A stretch of DNA of 64,000 bases from Agaribacillus aureus (lineage in GTDB: Bacteria; Bacteroidota; Bacteroidia; Cytophagales; Cyclobacteriaceae), in NCBI GenBank assembly GCA_030442055.1, contig JAUJEB010000003.1:62001-126000 (forward strand). The letters are read 5' to 3'. Every line of letters starts with the position of its first letter. Position 1 is the first letter of the stretch. Under the pieces are notes generated by a model. The model did not search any database. It was not told where the DNA came from and worked only from the letters and a program-made list of their open reading frames with translations. Position numbers and translations under genes: made by a program. Shown here in pieces: positions 1 to 8,889 of the stretch.

Positions 1-395
1 GGGCGTTCTTCCTGGAATGACCTGCTTAAAATCATTGTCAAGCCACTAACTGTCTGACTATCTGACAAAAACAAAAATCTTCACAAGTCATGAAATAATA
101 TAGCAAAATAAAATTGCCTTATCTGCTTAACCCTATCGTCCGCATTTGCGCGCAAGCCTTGCGGGGATGGCTAATGCGGATGCACTGGTTTGGCATTTGC
201 AATGCCAGGAGCCGCTTTGAGGCAGTTGCTTTCAAAGTACTTTTCATGTAGCCTAAAAAGGCGTTGCAAACACTAAAACAGAGAATGCTGGTTTGCAACC
301 AGCATTCTCTGTTTTATTTGAAGTAATCAAATCGCCAAAGTTGACGAAGAACTACAAAATTTCACCCCGTAAATTAATACCATGGTTTATCAGCT
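1..395. other. Left-edge non-coding region
   Basis: I see no convincing gene here. The first 57 bases form an 18-codon open frame ending in TGA whose residues SSWNDLLKI resemble ATWDDLINI of the neighbouring M1 peptidase. It could be the 3' end of a gene cut by the window edge or a decayed remnant. Bases 138-180 hold a GC-rich imperfect inverted repeat (TCCGCATT facing AATGCGGA), and 204-220 a small TGGCAT/ATGCCA hairpin. The strong terminator-like hairpin at 274-316 is listed separately. Confidence 0.4.
274..316. terminator. Perfect 18-bp stem hairpin, probable bidirectional terminator
   Basis: Positions 274-291 and 299-316 are exact reverse complements around the 7-nt loop TTTGCAA. The stem is flanked by A-rich sequence on the left and T-rich sequence on the right, so it can act on either strand. 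It lies 80 bp past the stop codon of the minus-strand M1 peptidase and probably ends that transcript and anything entering from the left edge. Confidence 0.8.
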
Positions 396-2987
396 CTATT
401 GAACATCTTTAAATAAATGATTTACCCTTTCCATCCTAAAAGCCACATCCGCTCCCTGCAGGATCTTGTTTTTTAAAGTGCCTGGATAATCAGGGTTATC
501 GTCTAAAAATTCGGTCACCGCATTGCTGACTTCGCTGTCTACATGCCAGTTAAAGGAGATGTCCAGGAACCTGCCGGGGAAGAAAATATCTCCGGTGGCC
601 TGCAGTTCTCTGACCAGCCGTAGTGTGGCTGGTATAAACTTTACCGAGTGCTTTGTCCTTGTTGGATGGTGTAAATAACTTAATCCGTCCAAAACCCAGC
701 TTTCAATATTCCTGTTTTCTTCGACCTTCAGACTTTCAAAAAACCGGGAACGCGTTAAGCTGTCATTGGATAAGGCCGGCGTCACAAACTTAAATCGCCT
801 CAACCGGTCCGGATTGGATATACGCCCTGGCTGCGCCGCCAGAATTTCCTGCCATTTGGCATGTTTCAACAAAACCAGATTTCTGGCTAACGTAACAAAG
901 TCATCCTCCGAAAGCGTTAAGCCTGCCACTGTTTCTTTATGTTCCCAAATTTTATAAATACGATCCAGATGGCCGGGTGTCCGGGCGATTGATGAATACA
1001 GGTTCCAAAGCTGGCGCTTGATCCCTCGCGACTCTTCAGATTTGATCCTTGCCCATATGGTTGTCAATATCGCATCGGCATCGATTAAAGCTACGTGCCG
1101 GGTCATATGATACCAATACAAACGCTGAAACCTGGAGGTTGTGTAGCTCAAAATACGAGGATTGGTTTCCTGCTGACAGGATATTAATAACTGCTCCATG
1201 AGCGGCAGGGGTTTAACCCGCGCATTTAAAAAGTTTTCCCATAGGTTCATCCACAAAACAAAACGTTTAGCATCCTGCGACTCCCGGTTTACGTGTTGGA
1301 GGAGCCATTGTACAGAGCCTTCATTGAGGGCGTGGTAGCCGTATTCATAAAAGCTGCCAAACAAATTGACGAAATCAATGGTATCAGCGACCTCCGAATC
1401 ATCTAGTTTAATATTGACACTCGCTGCGTCGCTTTCAATCAGGATCCTTTGGCCTCGGCTTTTTCCGTGGATCAATTCAACGTTCAACTGTTGTTTATAG
1501 ATTTTATTTCCTGTTTGCCTGATCACCAGGCTGGCTTCACCGGACTGGTCAAATTCATGACTGAAATAAGGCATCCCCGCAGTTTTGATCCAATCACGGC
1601 TCCAATCGGTCAAGTCCATGTCAGCAGTTTTTCCAAGAATGTTAATTAAATCATCCCAGGTGGCATTGGAGAAGCTGAAGGTCTTTAAGTATTCCGCTAA
1701 CCCCTGTTGCATGACCTTTTCAGAAATGGTGGTTTCCAGGTGCTTCATGACAATGGGCGCCTTGTGATAGATAATGGAGCCATACAGAGAACCGGCATCT
1801 GACAGGTTTGGCAATTCCTGCTGGATCGGGTGGCTTCCTGCTGATCTGTCAATCTGATAGGCAGTCGGGTAATGAGAGCTCAGAAAGATCAAATCCAGGT
1901 CTATATCTTTGAAGTCTGGTTGAATGATCTTTTCTGCCATAAAGTTGGCAAATACCTCTTTCAACCAGACATCATCGAACCAATCCATGGTCACCAGATT
2001 TCCAAACCACATATGGGCCACTTCGTGCGATATCAGCTGGGCTTGCCTCAATTGCTGATTGCGGGTAGGATTATCGTTTAGAAACAAACTGGAAGCGTTG
2101 TACCAGATGGCGCCTGGATGCTCCATACCCCCATATTGAAAGTCCGGTATTAGCAATATTTCATAGTCCTCAAAAGGATAGTCGATTCCAGTATAATTTT
2201 CAAGCCAGTCATAAGCTTTTGCATGTAAATCCAGAATTATATCTTTATTTCTTGCCACTTTTGAACTATCCGTCTCCCGGTGCCACATGACAAAATCACG
2301 GCCGCCAATACGCCGCTCAATTTTATCAAATTTGCCGGCTGCAAAAGCAAACAGGTAGGTAGAGATAGGTTTAGTTTTTGTGTATTGAATGGTTTTGGCA
2401 GGGCCATTATCAATAACCGCCTGCTGCCGACCATTGGCTACAGCCGACCAGGATTTGGGAATAGTCAGACTCAACGCATAAGTGGCTTTTAAGTTTGGCT
2501 GGTCAAAACACGGAAAGCTTTTAGAGGCCCGGGCGGGAACGTAAAGCGTATATAAAAATTCCTCATTTCTGTTGAGGGAAAAATCATCTACCCCGAAGCT
2601 CACTATTATTTCATTTTTACCCTTTACCAGGTCTCCTGGCGCAATCACAAGATGCTGGTCTTCGAGAACTACGGGGCTTTCGTTTCCATTAATTTTGTAA
2701 TCTGAAATGCGTTCGGGCGTGGTGTCAAAGTCGAGCAGTACTGGAAAATCCAATGCCTGCAAATTAAAGCTAATGTTAGCGGTTGCTGTAATCGCTTCCC
2801 CACTTGCCTCCGGTATCACAAAATCCAGGGCATAATTCACCTGATCAATAACCTTGTGACGATACGCACTTAAAGCCATGGATATGCCCGGATCGAAATA
2901 ACCAGCGGGTGGTGCAGCGGTTTTTGGCTGACAACTGATGGCGACTAGCAAAACACTAAAAACAGGCAGGGCTATCGAATTCTTCAT
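396..2987 (-). CDS. M1 family metallopeptidase, lipoprotein
   Basis: A gluzincin aminopeptidase expected to trim N-terminal residues from peptides in the periplasm or at the outer membrane. The zinc site is HEVAH at residues 321-325 with the third ligand Glu344 (WLKEVFANF), the HEXXH-X18-E pattern of family M1. The substrate-binding GAMEN loop is replaced by GGMEHPG at 286-292, and the family FDQPNLKATY segment is at 161-170. The N-terminus is a lipoprotein signal with lipobox AISC (Cys19). At 863 residues it is full length, with an N-terminal beta domain, a catalytic domain and a helical C-terminal part. It stands alone. On its coding strand a TATTTTTG element (complement of 3037-3044) fits the Bacteroidota -7 consensus. 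The function is firm; the substrate is unknown. Confidence 0.93.
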   Translation of the reverse strand: MKNSIALPVFSVLLVAISCQPKTAAPPAGYFDPGISMALSAYRHKVIDQVNYALDFVIPEASGEAITATANISFNLQALDFPVLLDFDTTPERISDYKINGNESPVVLEDQHLVIAPGDLVKGKNEIIVSFGVDDFSLNRNEEFLYTLYVPARASKSFPCFDQPNLKATYALSLTIPKSWSAVANGRQQAVIDNGPAKTIQYTKTKPISTYLFAFAAGKFDKIERRIGGRDFVMWHRETDSSKVARNKDIILDLHAKAYDWLENYTGIDYPFEDYEILLIPDFQYGGMEHPGAIWYNASSLFLNDNPTRNQQLRQAQLISHEVAHMWFGNLVTMDWFDDVWLKEVFANFMAEKIIQPDFKDIDLDLIFLSSHYPTAYQIDRSAGSHPIQQELPNLSDAGSLYGSIIYHKAPIVMKHLETTISEKVMQQGLAEYLKTFSFSNATWDDLINILGKTADMDLTDWSRDWIKTAGMPYFSHEFDQSGEASLVIRQTGNKIYKQQLNVELIHGKSRGQRILIESDAASVNIKLDDSEVADTIDFVNLFGSFYEYGYHALNEGSVQWLLQHVNRESQDAKRFVLWMNLWENFLNARVKPLPLMEQLLISCQQETNPRILSYTTSRFQRLYWYHMTRHVALIDADAILTTIWARIKSEESRGIKRQLWNLYSSIARTPGHLDRIYKIWEHKETVAGLTLSEDDFVTLARNLVLLKHAKWQEILAAQPGRISNPDRLRRFKFVTPALSNDSLTRSRFFESLKVEENRNIESWVLDGLSYLHHPTRTKHSVKFIPATLRLVRELQATGDIFFPGRFLDISFNWHVDSEVSNAVTEFLDDNPDYPGTLKNKILQGADVAFRMERVNHLFKDVQ

Positions 2988-3036
2988 TAGCGTAGAAAAT
3001 ATTTTGGACTAATATAGTTATTCGGTAAGATCCGGT

Positions 3037-3044
3037 CAAAAATA
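3037..3044 (-). promoter_or_regulatory. Candidate -7 promoter element of the M1 peptidase
   Basis: Read on the minus strand this is TATTTTTG, a full match to the Bacteroidota -7 consensus TANNTTTG, about 50 bp before the start codon. No TTG at the usual -33 spacing was found, so support is partial. Confidence 0.35.
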
Positions 3045-3125
3045 TGTATCTTAATATGATTGAATTAATAACGATCGTTTGTTTTTTAATATCTCCCTAT
3101 CATCCAACGACAATCCTACAAGCCT

Positions 3126-3314
3126 CGTCATCACGAATAACGCGCCGGCCTGCGGGTGGGTTATGAAGTGATCCTTCGGCAACAAGCTGCCAAACTTTGC
3201 TAAACCACCACACCTGCCAGCAATCACGGTGGGCACCTGCCTGGGCTGTGGCTTGTAGCCAAGGGATTATTTCAGAACCACCTACGCAAGGCCTACGCTT
3301 TCTTCATAATGACG
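3126..3314. repeat. ~190-bp imperfect inverted-repeat element (MITE/REP-like)
   Basis: The ends CGTCATCACGAA (3126) and TTCATAATGACG (ending 3314) are inverted copies with 10 of 12 matches. The two arms remain alignable inwards for about 65-70 bp, with shared blocks such as GGCCTGCG/GGCCTTGCG, GGTGG, TGAA and ACAAGC. The segment is richer in G+C than its A+T-rich flanks and has no credible reading frame; short ORFs in it are by-products of the fold. It lies between two divergent genes (M1 peptidase and padR). The structure suggests a non-autonomous mobile or palindromic intergenic repeat. Copies elsewhere in the genome cannot be checked here. Confidence 0.6.
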
Positions 3315-3399
3315 GCAGAATGAATAGGATTTTTAGCGAGTCGTACTTTACAACCACTTCCCTATCATTATCGTCAGTATAAAATTTATTAATTTCTTT

Positions 3400-3428
3400 T
3401 TGTATATAAAATATTTTATATACATTTA
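3400..3428 (+). promoter_or_regulatory. Promoter with overlapping 24-bp perfect palindrome (PadR operator)
   Basis: Positions 3401-3424 are a perfect 24-bp palindrome with arms TGTATATAAAAT and ATTTTATATACA. It covers the spacer of a plausible Bacteroidota promoter: TTG at 3400-3402, 18 bp, then TACATTTA at 3421-3428 (consensus TANNTTTG). The padR start is 20 bp after the palindrome ends. PadR dimers bind such AT-rich dyads, so autorepression is the natural reading, inferred from position and symmetry. Confidence 0.7.
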
Positions 3429-3443
3429 GAAAAATATTAGGCA

Positions 3444-3797
3444 ATGACAACTAAAGGTAAGTATATCGGTGAGTTTGAGGAAATGGTATTGTTAACTGTT
3501 GGTATTCTGGAGAATGAGGCCTACGGCATTTCCATTAAACACAAATTAGAAGAAAGCACCCACAGAAGTGTTAGCATGGGTGCACTGCATTCAGCACTTC
3601 ACCGGCTCGAGGAAAAACAATATCTAACCTCCCGCCTTGGGGACGCTACTAAAGTCAGGGGCGGCAAGCGCAAGCGGTTTTATAAGGTTTCTTTATTGGG
3701 GCAACAAGCAGTAAGCGATTTGATGAAACAACGTCAAAAGCTTTGGGAAGCCATTCCGGCAACGTCTTTTTCAATCCGATGGAACTTTGAAAGTTAG
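3444..3797 (+). CDS. PadR family transcriptional regulator
   Basis: A 117-residue winged-helix regulator. The N-terminal half carries the PadR core (GEFEEMVLLTVGIL, YGISIKHKLEE, SMGALHSALHRLEEKQYL) with the wing around residues 65-85 (RGGKRKRFYKVSLLG), and a short C-terminal helix for dimerisation. It ends 6 bp before a permease gene, the usual pairing for this PadR subtype, and so probably represses that operon. The perfect palindrome over its own promoter supports autoregulation. It is a paralogue of the PadR gene at 28768. The inducing signal is unknown. Confidence 0.92.
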   Translation: MTTKGKYIGEFEEMVLLTVGILENEAYGISIKHKLEESTHRSVSMGALHSALHRLEEKQYLTSRLGDATKVRGGKRKRFYKVSLLGQQAVSDLMKQRQKLWEAIPATSFSIRWNFES

Positions 3798-3803
3798 TGA
3801 CTT

Positions 3804-6368
3804 ATGGCTAATCAACCTCCAAAATTGTTTGATAAACTATTAAGCTGGTATTGCCGGCAAATTGAGTTTGAGGATATACAGGGAGATCTGTATGAAGTGT
3901 ATTTTCAAAGGTTAGCGGCATCGAGGTGGAAAGCAAACTGGTTATTTGCCCTGGATGTGCTAACGCTTTTTAATCCTTTTTCAAATCGTCGCAACCGGTC
4001 CAATTGGTTGCATGAGCTTTACCATTTTAATTACAAAAATCAATTAACCATAGCCATCCGCAACCTGAAAAAGCATCCCGTAGTCAATCCAATTAAAATA
4101 GTGGGGTTAAGCGCAGCGATTGTGGCTTTTCTTTATATACATGATTATATCCGTTTTCAGAATAGCTATGATCATTTCCATGAAAAGAAAGATCGTATTT
4201 TCAGGGTAACCACCGCTATATCTTCTGCGGAGCTGGAAGAGGAAGCAGCTTGGGCCAATGGTTTCTTAAAGGATTTGTTGTTGGAAGTTTCACATGGTGT
4301 AGAACACGTGATTCGCTTGAAACGAATGGAACAAGCCGCACAAGTTAAAGTGCTGGATCAACAATTCAGGGAGAATAACCTCTTTTTCTCTGATCCCGAA
4401 TTGTTGGAAGTTATGTCCTATGAACTGATAGAAGGCACTGTTTCCACCGTGCTGACCCAACCAAATTCAGTTCTTTTAACCAACCAAACGGCCATAAAGT
4501 ATTTTGGTAAAACTGATGTTTTGGGTAAATCAATTGATATTAATAACCAAACCTTTCAGGTGACGGGAGTTATCAGGGACATTCCCAAAAACAGTGATTT
4601 GCAATTTGATCTGGTAATACCTTTTCCTTCTGAAAATATTGATTGGGCTTTGACATACTTGCTACTTAACAACAAAGCTTCCATTGAAAACCTGCGGTCC
4701 GGCTTTCCCGACCTGGTAGCCGGTTACCTCGAAGACTACACCAACCAGGGAATCAATCTTTCATACCAGTTCGAAAACATCGTGGATGTTCACTTTAGTA
4801 CGCCAAAATCATTTGATTCTCCCAAAGGCAATAAAACCCAGGTGATTTTATTTCAACTGATCGGATACATCATTTTGTTTATCTCATTGGTAAATTATAT
4901 TAACCTGGATACTTCTCAGCTCGTACAAAAAGCCAGGGGTTTAGGTATTCGCAAAATCATCGGAGCGTCCAAAACCCACTTGTTTCTCCAGTTTTCTGTC
5001 CATGCATTCCTTTCTTTTGGTATTGCCGCCCTGTTAAGTTTTATATTGATTTCTGTGACAAGGGCCGGCATGAGGCATTACACTAACTTTCTTTTTTTTG
5101 ATGGTCCTCCCTCCTATAAATTCCAGGGTTACCTTTTGATTGTTTTTATCTTTCTGGTGCTATCTTCTGCCTTTTATGCCATGACACGTTTCCGTCAACC
5201 GCAAAGCATGGCGGTTTCCATTGTCAGGAATCATAAGTTTCTGCTGAGAAAAGGTTTAATAGGCATTCAATTCGCGCTGTCATTCGCGTTGATACTGGCT
5301 ACTATTGTTATAGCAAGGCAGATAGAATTAATGCACAATCAGGCCCTTGGGTTTAACAGTCATGAGGTACTGTGCATGGAGTTGTCTGGCACTAGCGCTT
5401 CTAAGACAAATACAGATGGCCTGAAGCAAGATCTTCACCGGATCAGCGCTATTCAATCTGTTTCCTTTGTCGGGGGCAATTCAATTCCCGGCGCTCACAT
5501 CGACATTGATGAATATTTTATTGAGCAAATGGAATCTCCCAAAGTTGTGCAAAACATTGTGGTCGATGAAAATTTCTTATCTGTGCTAGAAATATCACTC
5601 ACAGCAGGAAGATTTTTCTCAGCAGCATTGACCAATGAAAGCCAAAGCTCGGTGGTGGTAAATGAGGCATTTGTGAAAGAGCTGGGATGGGAAACGGCAG
5701 AATCTGCGCTTGGAAAAAAAATCTCCGGTTATGGACTTCAGGGTGAGATTGTTGGGGTAATACAAGATTTTTATTTTCATTCACCCCATCAACTCATTCA
5801 GCCGTTGATACTGGAATACACCGGCCATGGTTCGTTTGCCATGCTAAAATTCGATGCCACCAGTAACCTTACCGATGTTATGGATCAAACTGCGTCGGTC
5901 TGGAAAAACCATTTTCCGGATAGTCCTTTCGAATACTCGTTACTAAAATTGGATTATGATCAACAGTTCAAACAGGAAACTGCCGCGATGAAGGTAGTGG
6001 GTACCATTTCGGTTTTGGTTATTGCCCTGGCCCTGCTGGGAATGTATGCCATTATGCTAATGATCGGCCATTTTCGCACCAAGGAAATGGGCATACGCAA
6101 AGTAAATGGCGCTGACAGCCTGGATATTTTTAAGTTATTCTCTAAAGAATTTATCGGGGTTCTTTCGATTGCCCTCGCCACGGTCACGCCGTTCCTTTGG
6201 ATTGGTTTTGAACGATGGTTGTCAAACTATCCGTTAAGGGTAATGCTTCAACCGGGTCTTTTTATGCTGGTAGCCACTGCCATATGCCTGGCGGTATTTG
6301 GAATAATATATGTCCAGGCCCGGCGATCTAACAAAGCCAATACTGTGGACACCCTGAAGTATGAATGA
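3804..6368 (+). CDS. FtsX/MacB-type ABC transporter permease with N-terminal prefix domain
   Basis: An 854-residue membrane protein. Residues 1-70 form a soluble prefix (LLSWYCRQIEFEDIQGDLYE) typical of permeases paired with PadR. A first transmembrane helix follows near residue 100, then a periplasmic MacB-like core, a three-helix FtsX block at about 350-480, a second TM/periplasmic unit, and a C-terminal FtsX block at about 725-850 containing the ALLGMYAIM and RTKEMGIRKVNGA motifs. It is therefore a duplicated permease of the MacB/ADOP type, which would move a lipid, peptide or toxic compound or do mechanical work with an ATPase. No ATPase gene is present in the window. Its last 8 bp overlap the next gene, so the two are probably translated together. 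Confidence 0.88.
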   Translation: MANQPPKLFDKLLSWYCRQIEFEDIQGDLYEVYFQRLAASRWKANWLFALDVLTLFNPFSNRRNRSNWLHELYHFNYKNQLTIAIRNLKKHPVVNPIKIVGLSAAIVAFLYIHDYIRFQNSYDHFHEKKDRIFRVTTAISSAELEEEAAWANGFLKDLLLEVSHGVEHVIRLKRMEQAAQVKVLDQQFRENNLFFSDPELLEVMSYELIEGTVSTVLTQPNSVLLTNQTAIKYFGKTDVLGKSIDINNQTFQVTGVIRDIPKNSDLQFDLVIPFPSENIDWALTYLLLNNKASIENLRSGFPDLVAGYLEDYTNQGINLSYQFENIVDVHFSTPKSFDSPKGNKTQVILFQLIGYIILFISLVNYINLDTSQLVQKARGLGIRKIIGASKTHLFLQFSVHAFLSFGIAALLSFILISVTRAGMRHYTNFLFFDGPPSYKFQGYLLIVFIFLVLSSAFYAMTRFRQPQSMAVSIVRNHKFLLRKGLIGIQFALSFALILATIVIARQIELMHNQALGFNSHEVLCMELSGTSASKTNTDGLKQDLHRISAIQSVSFVGGNSIPGAHIDIDEYFIEQMESPKVVQNIVVDENFLSVLEISLTAGRFFSAALTNESQSSVVVNEAFVKELGWETAESALGKKISGYGLQGEIVGVIQDFYFHSPHQLIQPLILEYTGHGSFAMLKFDATSNLTDVMDQTASVWKNHFPDSPFEYSLLKLDYDQQFKQETAAMKVVGTISVLVIALALLGMYAIMLMIGHFRTKEMGIRKVNGADSLDIFKLFSKEFIGVLSIALATVTPFLWIGFERWLSNYPLRVMLQPGLFMLVATAICLAVFGIIYVQARRSNKANTVDTLKYE

Positions 6369-7569
6369 TTTCCAAAATAGCTGTTTCACAATTGCTGTGC
6401 TGTTTGTGTTTATCGATATGACCAATGCACAACACCGGCTTCGTGGGGTAGTCGTCTCTGAACTTGGGGAGCCACTAGCCTATGCAACAATCTCTATAAA
6501 GAATTCATCTGTAGGCACTATTTCAAACCTTGATGGAAAATTCACTTTTTCCATACCGGCCATGCATGTCGACGACACATTGATTATCTCCATGCTTGGC
6601 TACGAATCACTTGCTTTAAAGATTAGCAACCTGGATATAAGCCAAAACCTGAAATTATCGCTTAAGGAAAAGATCTTTGAATTGGAAGAAGTCACAATCT
6701 CTGTCAAGGGAAGAACAGGAGAAGAAATCCTGAAGGAAGCTTTCAAAAAACAGAAGGAAAATTCTCCGCAGTCTGACTATATGCTTGAACTGTTTGTTCG
6801 CGAGCTATTTTATTTTAATGACTCCTGCTATGCGGTGGTTGAATCGGCTGCCGAACTTTTTGGTGAAAAATTTCCAAAACCCGGATTTGATATTTATTTG
6901 GATCAAATCCGGCATGCGATCGATCGACAGCCGGAACTTCCTACCAGCATGACAGACTATAATCCATTCCGGGACTTCAGAGGGATGATCGGCAGTAAAG
7001 GCAGGATATTAAAACCCTGTGGAAACTGTGACTATGAAATTGAAAAATATACATATATCGACAACCAACCGGTTGTTGTGATCTCATTGCCATATAAGTT
7101 GAAAGGTGCCAATCCCTCCTATTTCAGATATGTAATCAGACTGGATAATTATGCTATTTTGAAAGTTGAGTTTGAAACTAATGTCTCATTTGGTAATGCG
7201 TTTGTGCATCACCACGATTCCATTACGTCAAGTTTGGTTTCACTTAAAAGAGTTATTGAATACAATGGATTGGACGGACATTACTACCTGAAAAGTTACA
7301 GGCAACAGGCCAAACGGGAATATCGGACTAATAATGATTCTCTAAAATATGAAACCCGGCATAATTTTTTGGTATTGGCCAACTCAGCGCAGACCCAAAA
7401 GGTAGGAGAAATGAAAGCAAAGAAGGCCAATGCCAACTTGATGGATTATCAATCGACGTTGTTTAGCCAAAGCAAAGATAATAACCCTGTTTTTTGGGAC
7501 AATTATAACCTAGTTGAACGAACACCCGCAGAGGACAGGCTATACAATTCACTATCCAAAAACCAATAA
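6361..7569 (+). CDS. Carboxypeptidase-regulatory-like domain protein, exported
   Basis: A 402-residue protein with a signal peptide (cleavage likely after NAQ, about residue 24). A carboxypeptidase-D regulatory-like beta-sandwich follows at about 27-112 (LRGVVVSELGEPLAYATI, TLIISMLGYES). The long C-terminal region has no recognised catalytic motif; it has a CGNCDYEIEKY patch and is rich in Tyr and aromatic beta strands. Such proteins occur widely in Bacteroidota at the cell surface and lack a defined activity. The start overlaps the permease stop by 8 bp, so it belongs to the padR operon. The next gene is a paralogue. Domain call good, function unknown. Confidence 0.8.
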   Translation: MNDFQNSCFTIAVLFVFIDMTNAQHRLRGVVVSELGEPLAYATISIKNSSVGTISNLDGKFTFSIPAMHVDDTLIISMLGYESLALKISNLDISQNLKLSLKEKIFELEEVTISVKGRTGEEILKEAFKKQKENSPQSDYMLELFVRELFYFNDSCYAVVESAAELFGEKFPKPGFDIYLDQIRHAIDRQPELPTSMTDYNPFRDFRGMIGSKGRILKPCGNCDYEIEKYTYIDNQPVVVISLPYKLKGANPSYFRYVIRLDNYAILKVEFETNVSFGNAFVHHHDSITSSLVSLKRVIEYNGLDGHYYLKSYRQQAKREYRTNNDSLKYETRHNFLVLANSAQTQKVGEMKAKKANANLMDYQSTLFSQSKDNNPVFWDNYNLVERTPAEDRLYNSLSKNQ

Positions 7570-7585
7570 AAAAGCCGTAAACGAG

Positions 7586-8878
7586 ATGATGCGAGCCTTT
7601 TCATTAATTTCGGTATTACTTTTAGCTGCGTTCTCCTGTTTTTCACAAGAACACTTTACCATTTACGGAGTGATTCTGGATGAAGATAGCGGGGAGCCTT
7701 TACCATATGCCACTATTAAGATCAAGGATAAACCAATAGGTACCGTTGCCAATGGCCTTGGGGAATTTGGGTTTCACATTCCTGAAAAGTATGTTAATGA
7801 TACCCTGATTATCTCCATGCTTGGTTACGAAAGTTTCCAGGGACTCATTCATCTCCTGCCTTCCAAGATAAAGATTCGACTTATCCAAAAACCGATTGTT
7901 TTAAAAGAAGTAACTGTCCTTGAAAAAAATCTGGATGCGGAACAGATCCTAAAAAAAGCTTTAGCCAACATCCATGTGAATTATCCCATAAAACCTCATA
8001 TGATGGAAGCTTTTTTCAGACAGGCACAAACTACGGATGCACAATATGTTGCCATACTTGAAGCAGCGGTCAAAATTCATGATCCGGGATACACTGCTAG
8101 AAAAAAAGAAGAAGTAGCAATCGCCGGCATCAGAAAGAGTCATTATTTGAATACTAAAAAGTATCTCAGCCTGACAGATACAGCTTACATCAAAAAAAAT
8201 AACACCCTCGTCATCTCCTTGAGGCATAATGCCATTCGTCAGGTTGCATCAGGTAGCTTTAGAAATATTTACCATGGCAAACACTCTTATGAATTGGATA
8301 CAACACTTTATTACGATGGCAGGCCAACATTCATTATTTCAGCGACACCAAAAGTCAATAGAGGTTATCTTAAAAAGGGGCAGGACGAAAACCGGGTCAA
8401 CAAGATATTGATAGATGCCAAAACATATGCGATTGTAAAGGTTATATTTGAATACAGTCCCAGGGGTGATTATGCTCCCTCCCACTTCCGCAATGTAACG
8501 CACACCAACGACTCCATTGCCTCGATCGTTGCAGGACATACCCATGTCTACGAATTTAGTAATTACAATGGACGCTACTATTTAAAATATGTCCGATGGT
8601 CGGATTGGGTCCGGGACTACAATTTAAGATCCCGGAAAGTAGTGCACATCAATGAATACCGGCACGAGTTACTCATTAATAAAATTTCAACCGACCCAAA
8701 TCAATTCTCCGAGATGCACGATGTCATGGCTCCTGCCTCCAGCCTTTACCGGCAGGGAAAGCATTATCAAGAGGTCTTTTGGGAAAAATATAATGTCATT
8801 TACGAAAGTGCACAAGAAAAGCAGTTAATCAACAATTTATTGCAGGGAATTTCGAACCAAAAAGAACAATACAGGTAA
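7586..8878 (+). CDS. Carboxypeptidase-regulatory-like domain protein, exported (paralogue)
   Basis: A second copy of the preceding protein type, with the same beta-sandwich (FTIYGVILDEDSGEPLPYATI, TLIISMLGYES) and the same long uncharacterised C-terminal region. I chose the ATG at 7586 because it gives a clean signal peptide (MMRAFSLISVLLLAAFSCFSQ) and begins 16 bp after the previous stop. A longer frame opening at 7514 would overlap the upstream gene and place 24 hydrophilic residues before the signal. It ends only 11 bp from the convergent GH88 gene. The tandem pair looks like a local duplication that has diverged. Function unknown. Confidence 0.78.
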   Translation: MMRAFSLISVLLLAAFSCFSQEHFTIYGVILDEDSGEPLPYATIKIKDKPIGTVANGLGEFGFHIPEKYVNDTLIISMLGYESFQGLIHLLPSKIKIRLIQKPIVLKEVTVLEKNLDAEQILKKALANIHVNYPIKPHMMEAFFRQAQTTDAQYVAILEAAVKIHDPGYTARKKEEVAIAGIRKSHYLNTKKYLSLTDTAYIKKNNTLVISLRHNAIRQVASGSFRNIYHGKHSYELDTTLYYDGRPTFIISATPKVNRGYLKKGQDENRVNKILIDAKTYAIVKVIFEYSPRGDYAPSHFRNVTHTNDSIASIVAGHTHVYEFSNYNGRYYLKYVRWSDWVRDYNLRSRKVVHINEYRHELLINKISTDPNQFSEMHDVMAPASSLYRQGKHYQEVFWEKYNVIYESAQEKQLINNLLQGISNQKEQYR

Positions 8879-8889
8879 GGTTTTTTTGA

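Noticed and set aside
130-220. A second copy of the inverted-repeat element of 3126-3314
   Set aside because: Only an 8-base block (GCCTTGCG) and a loose GGATGG/GGTGG match were found; too short to call a copy.
3051-3382. Short ORFs on both strands between M1 peptidase and padR
   Set aside because: They lie within the inverted-repeat element, lack ribosome-binding context and protein-like composition, and mirror each other because of the symmetry of the repeat.
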